From the NCBI GenBank assembly GCA_022827185.1, contig JAJDTM010000038.1, positions 124,001 through 188,000 on the forward strand: a stretch of 64,000 nucleotides of DNA, in the 5' to 3' direction. The notes under the pieces were generated by a model, which saw only the letters and a program-made list of their open reading frames with translations, did no database searches and was not told the origin of the DNA. Numbering within the stretch: position 1 is the first letter of the stretch; the number at the start of each line of letters is the position of its first letter. Shown here piece after piece: positions 45,199 to 53,834 of this stretch. Both the position numbers and the translations under genes were made by a program. The DNA comes from Candidatus Poribacteria bacterium. GTDB lineage: Bacteria > Poribacteria > WGA-4E > WGA-3G.

Positions 45199-45747
45199 AT
45201 GAAATTGTCCATCGTTGCTATCATCAGTATAGCCTTCTTCGGGATACTCGTGAGTTTCGCCGACGAAAAGACAGAACCAGCATCACCAAAAGTGGGCGAC
45301 GCAGCACCAGAGTGGACACTCCAAGACCCCGAAGAGAAAGAACATAACTTGAAGAAACTGCGTGGCAAAGTCGTTTTCCTGATTATGGGCAACCGGAAAA
45401 TTCGCAAAGAAGACGATAAATGGGCAGAAGCGTTCCAGAAAGATTACCGAGAAAATAAAAAGGTCGTGGCTTATATTATCGCCGATATGCGGAGTGTCCC
45501 TGGGTTCATACCGAAACGGTTTATCAGAAGCCAACTCAAGAAAAACCCGCCGCCTGTGAAATTTTTGATGGATTGGAAGGGCGAAGTACATAAACAGTAT
45601 CAAACGGAAAAAGAGAAACCGACACTCTACCTAATCTCACAGAAGGGGACAATTGCGTTCCATCGTAAATCGGACTTCAAACCAGAAACTTACACCGAAC
45701 TTAAAAAGGAAATTGATAAACTTTTAGCAATACCAGAGAAAAAATAA
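45199..45747 (+). CDS. Exported thioredoxin-fold protein lacking the catalytic cysteines
   Basis: A 182-residue protein with a signal peptide (about 1-21, ending near SFA), then a redoxin-like fold: VGDAAPEWTLQDPEEKEHNL, LRGKVVFLIMGNRKIRK, and PTLYLISQKGTIAFH. Where peroxiredoxins and TlpA-like proteins have CxxC or a lone Cys it reads GNRKIRK, and there is no cysteine in the mature chain. It resembles YtfJ-like redoxins and is presumably non-catalytic. The ATG at 45199 has GAGG upstream; a GTG at 45187 is an alternative. It has its own good promoter. Confidence 0.65.
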   Translation: MKLSIVAIISIAFFGILVSFADEKTEPASPKVGDAAPEWTLQDPEEKEHNLKKLRGKVVFLIMGNRKIRKEDDKWAEAFQKDYRENKKVVAYIIADMRSVPGFIPKRFIRSQLKKNPPPVKFLMDWKGEVHKQYQTEKEKPTLYLISQKGTIAFHRKSDFKPETYTELKKEIDKLLAIPEKK

Positions 45748-45754
45748 CCTTCTT

Positions 45755-45844
45755 AGGACTTACGCATTTCCTTTTAAAGTCCCCCTGATAAGGGGGATTT
45801 AGGGGGTTTAAAATACCAAAATTGCTGCTTTTTGCGTAAGTCCT
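45755..45844. mobile_element. MITE-like element, copy 5 (core type B)
   Basis: A 90-base element with exact ends AGGACTTACGCA (45755-45766) and TGCGTAAGTCCT (45833-45844) and the CCCCCTGATAAGGGGG core (45774-45812). Flanks CTTCTT (45749-45754) and CTTCTG (45846-45851) are an imperfect duplication. It lies between the thioredoxin-fold gene and a membrane/coiled-coil gene. Confidence 0.8.
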
Positions 45845-45916
45845 ACTTCTGTGAATTTGCACCGCTGCACCCTCTGTTTCTTCACGGCGGGCAATTCCTC
45901 AGCGATAGGAGTAAAT

Positions 45917-46777
45917 ATGGCCACAAAACCTAAAGTTGAACACTACTTGTCCAGTCCTATTTTTCCACTTGTTGCGGGTTTGGTGCTTGGTGGCTTCGGG
46001 CTGTTTGCGATGTCCTCAGCAGCAGGTGACGTGTTGTTTCATATTCTTACATTGGTGCTAACAATCTTCGGGTTTTCCGTTGCGGCATACGGGTTGATGG
46101 GGATAATGGAAGGAAAAGAGGTTAGGAAACTAACCAAGACTGAACTGCAAGAAGTGCGTACACTCTCTCAAAGTTTGAAGGTGCGTTATCCCTCCTACAC
46201 GCTGAAGGTGCACAAATTGAAAGAGAAGCACGAAATACTTCATGAGAAATTCCCTGAAGTTCGATCGTATACTGAGGAATTCAACCACCAACGCAAGACG
46301 TTCCAGTCCGGGTTAGCTGAATTGGAGGCTCAACTTCACGATAACCTAAAAAAGCACGCGCCCGTTATAGATAACGACAACGTAGACGGTGTCGCCAAGA
46401 AAATCATCTGGTCGGACAAGCAGCTGGAATTGACGCAGTTAGGGACCGCTTTAAAAACATTAGCTGAGACGGAAAGTCCGATCGTGCCAGAGGATTACCG
46501 GAGTGTGTTGCGTCGAATTCATAAAGACTTTAAAAGGCTTGATGATGGCGTAACCCTTTACCACGAATTGTTGACAACGTGTACCAGAGAAACCGATACA
46601 TTTGAAGCAATCCAAGCATTGAACGAGAAAGTTGAAGAGATTGACGTGCTAATAGCGGAGCATGAAGCCGAATTGCAAAGATTAGAGACAAGCACTGTAA
46701 CACAATATGAGTTGTCGAAAATCGCACTATCAATGTTTCAGGAACGTTTTGACGAATTCAAAGCGGGTTGCGAATAA
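45917..46777 (+). CDS. Membrane-anchored coiled-coil protein of unknown function
   Basis: A 286-residue protein. Two hydrophobic segments near the N-terminus (about 15-35 and 40-62) are followed by ~220 residues of charged, heptad-like helix. No enzymatic motif is visible. I use the ATG at 45917 with AGGAG upstream; the frame extends upstream from 45851 without a better site. It ends 17 bases before the epimerase gene. Confidence 0.5.
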   Translation: MATKPKVEHYLSSPIFPLVAGLVLGGFGLFAMSSAAGDVLFHILTLVLTIFGFSVAAYGLMGIMEGKEVRKLTKTELQEVRTLSQSLKVRYPSYTLKVHKLKEKHEILHEKFPEVRSYTEEFNHQRKTFQSGLAELEAQLHDNLKKHAPVIDNDNVDGVAKKIIWSDKQLELTQLGTALKTLAETESPIVPEDYRSVLRRIHKDFKRLDDGVTLYHELLTTCTRETDTFEAIQALNEKVEEIDVLIAEHEAELQRLETSTVTQYELSKIALSMFQERFDEFKAGCE

Positions 46778-46794
46778 CCGTGAAGGGAATAGGT

Positions 46795-47766
46795 ATGAAA
46801 TATCTCGTCACTGGCTGCGCTGGATTCATCGGATGGAAAGTAACAGAATTCTTGCTCGAAGCAGGACACACCGTTGTTGGCGTTGATAACATAAACACCG
46901 CCTACGATACACAAGTCAAGCAATGGAGACTCAAGCAGATCGAAGACACTCCAAATTTTGAATTTCACCGTTCTGACATCTGTGACCGAGACGCATTGCG
47001 AGGTATATTCAACACGCATTATGACGCTGTGATTAACCTTGCAGCACGCGCCGGTGTCCGACAGTCCGTGGAAAACCCGTGGGTATACGTTGACACCAAC
47101 GTGACGGGTACGCTGAATCTGCTGGAACTGTGCCGCGAGTTTGAAATCCAGAAATTCGTGTTGGCATCAACATCAAGTCTCTACGGTGCGAACAACCCAC
47201 TCCCCTTCAGCGAAGCGGCGAACACAGACGGACCGTTGTCGCCTTACGCTGCCTCAAAAAAAGGTGCCGAATCGCTCTGCCATAGTTACCACCATCTCTA
47301 CGGCATTGACGTGACAATCTTCCGTTTTTTTACTGTCTATGGACCCGCTGGCAGACCTGATATGAGCGCATTCCGTTTCGTCCAGTGGATTAGCGAAGGG
47401 AAACCGGTGATTGTCTACGGTGACGGTAAACAGTCCTCACGAGACTATACCTATCTCGAAGACATTGCCCGTGGTGTAATAGCCGGATTGAAACCGCTTA
47501 AATACGAAGTGATTAATCTCGGTTCAGACAGTCCGATCGTGCTGATTGATACGATTCGGTTGATAGAGGCATTGGTCGGTAAGAAAGCGGAACTCTCACA
47601 CCAACCGTTCCACCCGGCAGATGTGCGTGCAACGTGGGCAAACATCCGAAAAGCGGAAGAACTGTTAGAGTGGCGACCACAGGTCACCTTTCGGGAAGGT
47701 ATAACAGCACTTGTGGAGTGGTATCAGGAAAATCGGGACTGGGCAAAGAATATCGAAACCGGCTAA
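46795..47766 (+). CDS. NAD-dependent SDR sugar epimerase/dehydratase
   Basis: A 323-residue extended short-chain dehydrogenase acting on nucleotide sugars (UDP-glucuronate or UDP-glucose epimerase type). The NAD site TGCAGFIGWKVTEFLLEAGH is at about 6-25. The active-site STSSLYG and YAASKKGAE (catalytic Tyr/Lys, near 148) and VYGPAGRPDM are present. The ATG at 46795 is preceded by AAGGGAATAGGT; the in-frame extension to 46768 overlaps the upstream gene and is unlikely. Substrate cannot be resolved. Confidence 0.9.
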   Translation: MKYLVTGCAGFIGWKVTEFLLEAGHTVVGVDNINTAYDTQVKQWRLKQIEDTPNFEFHRSDICDRDALRGIFNTHYDAVINLAARAGVRQSVENPWVYVDTNVTGTLNLLELCREFEIQKFVLASTSSLYGANNPLPFSEAANTDGPLSPYAASKKGAESLCHSYHHLYGIDVTIFRFFTVYGPAGRPDMSAFRFVQWISEGKPVIVYGDGKQSSRDYTYLEDIARGVIAGLKPLKYEVINLGSDSPIVLIDTIRLIEALVGKKAELSHQPFHPADVRATWANIRKAEELLEWRPQVTFREGITALVEWYQENRDWAKNIETG

Positions 47767-47773
47767 ACCGTAC

Positions 47774-47887
47774 CTCCTTGTAGGAGCGAGTTTTGCTCGC
47801 GACCTTTACCCCTATCAACTTTGACGAGATCTCCTTGTAGGAGCGAGTTTTGCTCGCGACCTTTACCCCTATCAACTTTGACGAGAC
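47774..47887. repeat. Two tandem 57-base REP-like units
   Basis: Units at 47774-47830 and 47831-47887 differ only at the last base. Each carries a hairpin GCGAG/CTCGC within TAGGAGCGAGTTTTGCTCGC, resembling bacterial REP sequences, followed by GACCTTTACCCC. They lie between the epimerase and a convergent gene. Confidence 0.85.
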
Positions 47888-47891
47888 AACA

Positions 47892-48467
47892 CTAAGCCAA
47901 CAGCGCGACCGCTTTTTTTAAAGCATCCGCGTCAACTTTTATTTTTGCTGTTTCCGCTTCGCGTTGCACATACGTCAGCGTATGTTCCGGACTCATCGGG
48001 GTGGCAATGTCTTGAACGATCTTATGAAGACGTTTGACATCGGCTTTCTTGATACCCGTCTCTGCTTCAACGCGGGTATGTAGTGCAGCAGGCGTTTCTG
48101 GTGCCGCAACCGGTTTTGTTTGCTTGGAAACGGTCCTCTTAACCTTAGGTTTGGGTTCGTCTGATGTTTTCGCACGACGTGTCCGTTGGCGAGATGTCCC
48201 CTGTTTAGAAGATTGGATTTTTCCTGCCTCCAGTGATTTCACACCACATTCCCTACACAACTTCGCCGTGGTATCCGCCAAGGTCATTGTTACAATCATT
48301 TCACTGATTGCGCCACAGAGTTCGCATTCGGCAAGGTTCTCAATACCCGTAAGGATTTCTGCTTGTATGGCGAGCATTCTTTCCTTGTCGGCTTTCGTCT
48401 GTTTCTCTTTCTGACAGAGCGTGATCAGTTTCTGTGCTGCTTTCTCAATCGTGTCTAAATGTCCCAT
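47892..48467 (-). CDS. Zinc-ribbon protein with basic linker
   Basis: A 191-residue protein of unknown function. The N-terminal helix (1-45) is followed by a four-cysteine zinc-ribbon (CELCGA then LCRECG, about 51-76), a lysine/arginine- and proline-rich linker (about 85-125) and a C-terminal helical region. The basic linker suggests nucleic-acid contact; that is inference. No close neighbour shares the strand. Confidence 0.55.
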   Translation of the reverse strand: MGHLDTIEKAAQKLITLCQKEKQTKADKERMLAIQAEILTGIENLAECELCGAISEMIVTMTLADTTAKLCRECGVKSLEAGKIQSSKQGTSRQRTRRAKTSDEPKPKVKRTVSKQTKPVAAPETPAALHTRVEAETGIKKADVKRLHKIVQDIATPMSPEHTLTYVQREAETAKIKVDADALKKAVALLA

Positions 48468-48534
48468 ATTTCCCCCAACTGGTAAGTGCGTTTTGATGAG
48501 GTTTAAGTATTTAAATCGGTAATTCTAATGCGCC

Positions 48535-48678
48535 CCCAGGCCCGGTAGGGTTTTTGCTGGGGTGTTTCTTCTACGGTTTGGAACCGCACCGGATATTAAG
48601 CGGAAACCTTGAAGACTTCAAACCCTCTTGAATCTCGTCTCGGTTCCCAGGTCCGGTAGGGTTTTGCTTGGGGTGTTT
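48535..48678. repeat. Two copies of a CCCAGGCCCGGTAGGG repeat
   Basis: Copies begin at 48535 and 48646, 111 bases apart, each reading CCCAGG[C/T]CCGGTAGGGTTTT followed by GGGGTGTTT. A related copy is at 58569. The surrounding 48468-48721 gap has no gene. Confidence 0.7.
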
Positions 48679-48721
48679 TTGCTTGGGTATTTCTGCGGAT
48701 TTCTTCAGTATGTTTATAGAA

Positions 48722-50338
48722 TTACTTTTGTGAGGTAGCGAATTTTTTATCTGTATACAACTTATATTCAAAACTATCCAGTAGTGCTTCGCAACTTGCA
48801 GAGATGATATTCTCTGAGACGCCGACGGTTCTCCAACTCTGCTCGCCATCACTCGCTTCAATCAGCACGCGAACTTTTGAACCGGTGCCTGCTTTGGTAT
48901 CCAACACGCGTACCTTGTAATCTATGAGTCGGACTGTCTGCAAGGCGGGATAGAATTGTTCGAGTGCTTTTCGGAGTGCGGTGTCAAGTGCGTTGACGGG
49001 GCCGTCGCCATCAGCGGCAGTGTGTGCAGTGAGACCGTCCGGGGTGGTGACCTTTACTGTCGCTTCGGAACGCATCGCGAAGTCGGTGAACTGTTCCACA
49101 ATTACACGGAAACCGACGGGTTCAAAAAAGGATTCATATCCGTTAAACACCTTATGCGTCAGAAGCTCAAACGATGCTTCAGCGGCTTCGTATTGGTAGC
49201 CGTCCTGCTCGGCTGCTTTGAGACGTTTGAAAAGTGCCAACACCTGCGGTGAATTCTTGTCGTAATCCGGATACTCCTTCTCAATCTTTTTCATGATCGT
49301 GCCGCGTCCCGCTTGATCAGAAACGAGAATCCGTTGTGTATTGCCAACTGTTTCTGGCACAATATGTTCATAAGTGAGGCGATTCTTACGGATCGCATCG
49401 GTATGTAACCCACCTTTGTGGGCAAAAGCGGAGCGTCCGACATACGGTTGCCGTTCATCATGTGGGAGGTTCGCCAATTCGCTGATCAGTCGGGAAATAC
49501 TTGTTAACGTTTGCAGCTGCGCATCGCTGAGACACTTTATGCCAAGTTTGAGTTGAATTGTTGGGATAATAGAAGCGAGATTCGCGTTGCCACACCGTTC
49601 ACCGTAGCCGTTGAATGTACCTTGTACGTGCGTTGCACCCGCCTGCACAGCCAATACGGAGTTTGCCGCACCCATACCAGCATCGTTGTGTGTGTGGATG
49701 CCGACAGGCAACGACAACTCGGAGCGGACAACCTTGACACCTTCCTGAATCTCTAACGGCAACCTACCACCGTTGGTATCACAAAGGACGAGACAGCTCG
49801 CACCACCCGATGCGGCAGCGCGCAGCGTCTCTATCGCATACGCAGCATCATCGGCATATCCATCGAAAAAGTGTTCCGCGTCGTAAATCACTTCGCGACC
49901 ATTCTCTACAAGATAACGGACAGAACTTTCGATCAATTCCAAGTTCTCTTCTGCTGTCACCCGAAGAACATCCGTGGCATGAAGTCGCCAACTTTTCCCG
50001 AAGATCGTCACAGTTCGCACGCCGGTATCCAGTAAAGCAGCCAAATTCGGATCGGTATCAGTGGTATAAGTCGGGTATCTCGTGCTACCGAACGGCACAA
50101 TTGTCGCCGTTTCAAGTGCCATACCCTTCGCACGCTTGAAAAATTCTATATCTTTTGGGTTAGAACCGGGATAACCGCCCTCAATGTAGCGAATACCTAA
50201 TTTGTCAAGTGCCTCTATGATAATGAGTTTATCTTCAACAGAAAACGCTACGCCTTCTGCTTGGCTGCCATCCCTGAGCGTTGTATCGTAAAATTCAACT
50301 ATCTTATTTTTCACTGCAAATCTTGGCTTATAAGCCAC
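48722..50338 (-). CDS. cimA: (R)-citramalate synthase, CimA type
   Basis: Condenses pyruvate and acetyl-CoA to citramalate, the first step of the pyruvate route to isoleucine, or is a closely related HMGL-like acyltransferase. Seen are EFYDTTLRDGSQAEG near the N-terminus (catalytic Arg/Asp), GIHTHNDAGMGAAN with the metal His pair near 208, FNGYGERCGNANL near 239, and a C-terminal LeuA allosteric-like domain (about 410-530). Length fits CimA rather than plain LeuA. The start is uncertain: GTG at 50338 lies 14 bases past a GGAG; TTG at 50365 is possible. Confidence 0.85.
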   Translation of the reverse strand: MAYKPRFAVKNKIVEFYDTTLRDGSQAEGVAFSVEDKLIIIEALDKLGIRYIEGGYPGSNPKDIEFFKRAKGMALETATIVPFGSTRYPTYTTDTDPNLAALLDTGVRTVTIFGKSWRLHATDVLRVTAEENLELIESSVRYLVENGREVIYDAEHFFDGYADDAAYAIETLRAAASGGASCLVLCDTNGGRLPLEIQEGVKVVRSELSLPVGIHTHNDAGMGAANSVLAVQAGATHVQGTFNGYGERCGNANLASIIPTIQLKLGIKCLSDAQLQTLTSISRLISELANLPHDERQPYVGRSAFAHKGGLHTDAIRKNRLTYEHIVPETVGNTQRILVSDQAGRGTIMKKIEKEYPDYDKNSPQVLALFKRLKAAEQDGYQYEAAEASFELLTHKVFNGYESFFEPVGFRVIVEQFTDFAMRSEATVKVTTPDGLTAHTAADGDGPVNALDTALRKALEQFYPALQTVRLIDYKVRVLDTKAGTGSKVRVLIEASDGEQSWRTVGVSENIISASCEALLDSFEYKLYTDKKFATSQK

Positions 50339-50516
50339 ACCTAATTCGGTGTCTCCTTTTAGCAATACCCGTTTAATTCTGTTAGTGGAATTTTACCACA
50401 TTTTAGGGCAAAAGTCAAGATATTTGCGGTTGTACGTCTTACCTACTACGCGCAATAAACAAAGTACGCCATGTTTCCTTTTCATAATCTACATAATGTG
50501 TTATCATTTAATTATT

Positions 50517-51821
50517 ATGAAAAATTATGCTATTTTACTCATTTGCGTCGCGTTGTTGTTCTCAGGTTGTGGCATATCGGTACTAAAACCGAAACCGGTT
50601 CAGACACAACCGCCAACAATTTCTGCAGACCCCATCGAAAAACTACAAACGGATATTGACACCGTTTTACAGGAAACGTTATTCACAACAGCAAGCATCG
50701 GCATAAAAGTTGTTGCTGTCGAAACCGGTGAGGTGATTTATGAAAAGAATCCGCACAAATTACATCATCCCGCCTCCACAACCAAACTCTTTACAGCAGC
50801 GACTGCTTTGGCAAGACTCGGATCAGACTACCAGTTTGAAACAACCGTCTATGTCGATGCAAATGCGGATATACAACTGCCAGGGAACATCTATCTCAAA
50901 GGCAGAGCCGACCCGGTGCTGCAGCCACACCATATCGTGAAACTCGCTGATATATTGCTTGAAACTGGCGTGAAATCAATACAGGGTGATATTGTTGTTG
51001 ATACAACATATCTTGATACCGTTCGAGAGGGACCTGGATGGATGTGGGACGATAGACCGCTTCGGATTAGTGCTTTAAGCATCAGACAAATAGAGCCCGA
51101 ACCCGGTACACGGAGCAGAGCCTTGGCATGTGGCTATCTACTGAAAAACGAACTCATGGAAAAGGGCATTGAGGTGACAGGTGATGTCGTCCCTGGAACA
51201 GTGCCATTGGATGCCCGGAGGGCTGCTAAACATTTATCGCCGCCACTCGCCGATATCATCAAATTAATGAACAAGCCGAGCGACAATTGGATCGCTGAAC
51301 TGCTTTTCAAAGCCATCGGTGCTGAAGTGATGGGCGAGCCGGGAACGTGGCAGAAAGGGAGGGATGCTGTCACTGAGTTCTTAAATGAAACCGTGGGTGA
51401 ACTGCCAGCGCATCGGTTCGTTGACGGTTCTGGACTCTCTCGCTACAATCTCCTCAACGTAGAACTCCTCACGAAGTTGTTGGTTTATATGTATCAGAAC
51501 TTTGAGTTGATGCCTGAGTATTTGGCATCGCTGCCGGTTGCTGGTGTTGACGGCACTTTAAGAAATCGGATGCAAAGCGTGTCCGCTGAAAAGATGTTGC
51601 GTGCGAAAACGGGTACGTTAAGCGGTGTTTCCGCGCTTGCTGGCTACGCTGTGACAGCAGATGATGAAGTCTTCGCGTTCGGTATCCTCATCAGCCACTA
51701 CGTCGGTTCCGCTATCCCCGCACGGGATATCCAAGATCAAATTGGGAATTATCTGACCGGATTCAGTCGCCATCCGATTGGTAAGGTTAACGGCGAATCT
51801 GCCGCAGATGAAACAGAATAG
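50517..51821 (+). CDS. PBP4-type D-alanyl-D-alanine carboxypeptidase lipoprotein
   Basis: Peptidase S13 (DacB-like) cell-wall carboxypeptidase/endopeptidase of 434 residues. The signal ends in a lipobox (LLFSGCG), so it is likely lipid-anchored. The active-site triad is present: STTK (SxxK) near 83, SDN near 256, and KTG near 363 (RAKTGTLSGVSALAGY). I choose the ATG at 50517 (MKNYAILL), giving a clean signal peptide; the frame continues upstream to 50349. It is divergent from cimA. Confidence 0.9.
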   Translation: MKNYAILLICVALLFSGCGISVLKPKPVQTQPPTISADPIEKLQTDIDTVLQETLFTTASIGIKVVAVETGEVIYEKNPHKLHHPASTTKLFTAATALARLGSDYQFETTVYVDANADIQLPGNIYLKGRADPVLQPHHIVKLADILLETGVKSIQGDIVVDTTYLDTVREGPGWMWDDRPLRISALSIRQIEPEPGTRSRALACGYLLKNELMEKGIEVTGDVVPGTVPLDARRAAKHLSPPLADIIKLMNKPSDNWIAELLFKAIGAEVMGEPGTWQKGRDAVTEFLNETVGELPAHRFVDGSGLSRYNLLNVELLTKLLVYMYQNFELMPEYLASLPVAGVDGTLRNRMQSVSAEKMLRAKTGTLSGVSALAGYAVTADDEVFAFGILISHYVGSAIPARDIQDQIGNYLTGFSRHPIGKVNGESAADETE

Positions 51822-51869
51822 AAAACAGTATACATATACGCGGCGGAGCGACCCGCCGCCCAATCTATC

Positions 51870-52649
51870 CTAATCAAACCGAGACGTAATTTCTGGCGGA
51901 GCTTCGCCTACAACAGACTTGCCATCTTTCAACAACGGCTCCGCATTCCCCCACAAACGACTTCCGTCGTGCGAAAGCAGTGGCTCCGCAGAATACTGGG
52001 CAAGATACGCACGCCGCAGGTTGTTCGTGTAGTTCGTACCGCTACAGTGAAAATTAACACTCGTAAACGCTACAATGCTCCCCGCAGGCACAACAGCTGG
52101 CACACCCTTCTCGGGTCCGAAATAACCGACCAGATCGTTGCTTTCGTCGTCGCGGATGTGCTTCACCCATGAACGGATACCGATGTGAGAAAACGGCATC
52201 ACGGAGACCGTTCCGTTCTCCTCGGACATATCATCAAGCGCACACCAACAGGTGAGATACGGCTTATGATCGGGATAGCCGACATAGCCTGAATCCTGAT
52301 GCCAACTGAACTTCATCCCCTCTTCTGCCCCTTTGACAACATACTGCTCCCAGAAGAGATACGCCGTTTCGCCTAAGGTGGCACGGCAGACATCTGCCAT
52401 CAGATCACTGAACAGAAATTCGCGAAGTTTGGGCTGCTTCCTGAAGCAGTTTGAAACGAAATACCGTTTCCCGCGATGGTTGAGACCGAGTACATCCGTG
52501 TCCTGTCGCGCCATCTCAGCATCCGCCTGATTGATAAAGGTCCCGCATTCACCGCGTAGCAGTTCCAAAAACGGTTCCGGGATAACATTTTCTAAAATGA
52601 AATAGCCTTCCTCTTGGAATTGCTGTTTCTGTGCATCGGTTATATTCAT
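51870..52649 (-). CDS. Phytanoyl-CoA dioxygenase (PhyH) family oxygenase 3
   Basis: A 259-residue Fe(II)/2-oxoglutarate dioxygenase. Iron ligands are in WHQDSG (near 111) and HCSGTNYTNN (near 201), with the presumptive co-substrate Arg in NLRRAYL. The ATG at 52649 (MNITDAQ) has TGGAGATTGT upstream; the frame extends to 52721 but would overlap the upstream gene. It follows a molybdenum oxidoreductase gene by 26 bases and is probably the last gene of that operon. Substrate unknown. Confidence 0.85.
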   Translation of the reverse strand: MNITDAQKQQFQEEGYFILENVIPEPFLELLRGECGTFINQADAEMARQDTDVLGLNHRGKRYFVSNCFRKQPKLREFLFSDLMADVCRATLGETAYLFWEQYVVKGAEEGMKFSWHQDSGYVGYPDHKPYLTCWCALDDMSEENGTVSVMPFSHIGIRSWVKHIRDDESNDLVGYFGPEKGVPAVVPAGSIVAFTSVNFHCSGTNYTNNLRRAYLAQYSAEPLLSHDGSRLWGNAEPLLKDGKSVVGEAPPEITSRFD

Positions 52650-52675
52650 ACAATCTCCAATCAACAAAGAGGCTT

Positions 52676-53803
52676 CTATTCGATATTGACTTGGCGGACA
52701 ACCTGACCGTTGCTTTCCCAATAGGTATGCTTTCCAGTGATATAATCGGAATCGGCTGCGGGTTGGATATTCCCTTTCGTATCGATCGCTCTGGAGACGA
52801 CGGTGTGTTCGCCTTTTGATGGGCTATTCCAGTCGAGATGCCAGATTTTCCATGCGAATTCCGCATCCTCTTCTGGATCAATCGTCGCTTTTTGCCACGC
52901 GCCGCCATCAATACTCACTTCGACCTTTTGGAGAGGCGCGCCCCACGCCGCACCGTAGATACGGTATTTGTCGCCAATACGCGTTACTTTCGCCGCTAAC
53001 GATTTCAACTTCGTTCTACCAACCGAGGTCTCCATCCAGACCGATTCGCCATCGGGACGCTTTTCCTCGCGCATCGTCACATAATCGCGTCCCATGAATC
53101 GTCCCATGTATCGGGTATCGCGCACCTCAATACGTTTGAGCCATTTGACGCAGGCGATGCCGTACCAACCCGGAGCAATTAAGCGTAGCGGCGCGCCGTT
53201 GGCGTGTGGTAAGGGTTCACCGTTCATCTCATAGCAGAGGAGATTCGTGTCTTCCAATGCGTCTTCAACGGACATGCTCCGTGCGAAGTTTTGACGCATC
53301 TTGACCTTTCGCCGTTCCTCTTCACCGACATCGTGTCCGAAGAAAATTACCTCAATGCCGTCCTCTTGGATACCGGCTTCCTTGAGGATCGGTGTGAGGG
53401 GTGTGCCAGCCCATTTTGCGTTCCCGATTCCACCCGTGAACGTTGCAAACCCATGGTTGCCGGAGCATTCCAAGGTAAAGGTTACCTCCTGCCGTGGACG
53501 CGCTTTAATGTCTTCAATCGTGAGCATCAACGGGTTATCAACCAAACCGCTTACTTCGAGTTTCCACGTTTCAAGATCGACTTCAGGCTTGCCGTAGTGT
53601 GAAACATTGAAGAATTCATCGTTCGGTGTGATAAAGGTATCAAGTGTGTTCCAATCCAGTCGCCCTTGTTCTGGAGGGGGTTGATCAATAAATGGGACAA
53701 GGACTTCACCCTCACGACTTGGAAAGGCGTAGACTGCCCACGGACTGAGCAGCAGCCCTGTAAGCGTCATACCGCTACGTCGCAAAAAATCTCTGCGATC
53801 CAT
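52676..53803 (-). CDS. Tat-exported molybdopterin (sulfite-oxidase-like) oxidoreductase
   Basis: A 375-residue periplasmic enzyme of the sulfite oxidase family. A twin-arginine signal is present (MDRRDFLRRSGMTLTGLLLS). The molybdopterin domain shows the ligand Cys in TFTLECSGNHGFA near 115, GIGNAKWAGTPL, and APGWYGIACVKWLKR near 210. A C-terminal dimerization domain (about 270-375) follows. It lacks the heme b5 domain of animal enzymes. GAGGAGGCACC precedes the ATG. It follows the SOD gene by 31 bases and precedes PhyH 3. The physiological substrate may not be sulfite. Confidence 0.9.
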   Translation of the reverse strand: MDRRDFLRRSGMTLTGLLLSPWAVYAFPSREGEVLVPFIDQPPPEQGRLDWNTLDTFITPNDEFFNVSHYGKPEVDLETWKLEVSGLVDNPLMLTIEDIKARPRQEVTFTLECSGNHGFATFTGGIGNAKWAGTPLTPILKEAGIQEDGIEVIFFGHDVGEEERRKVKMRQNFARSMSVEDALEDTNLLCYEMNGEPLPHANGAPLRLIAPGWYGIACVKWLKRIEVRDTRYMGRFMGRDYVTMREEKRPDGESVWMETSVGRTKLKSLAAKVTRIGDKYRIYGAAWGAPLQKVEVSIDGGAWQKATIDPEEDAEFAWKIWHLDWNSPSKGEHTVVSRAIDTKGNIQPAADSDYITGKHTYWESNGQVVRQVNIE

Positions 53804-53834
53804 GGTGCCTCCTCATTTTTCGGTAGGCGCGGTT

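Noticed and set aside
47684-47875. Small open frame covering the REP-like tandem units
   Set aside because: It is made of the repeat itself and encodes a duplicated peptide with no supporting signal.
50349-50516. Upstream extension of the PBP4-like protein
   Set aside because: The ATG at 50517 gives a clean lipoprotein signal, and the extension overlaps the start region of cimA.
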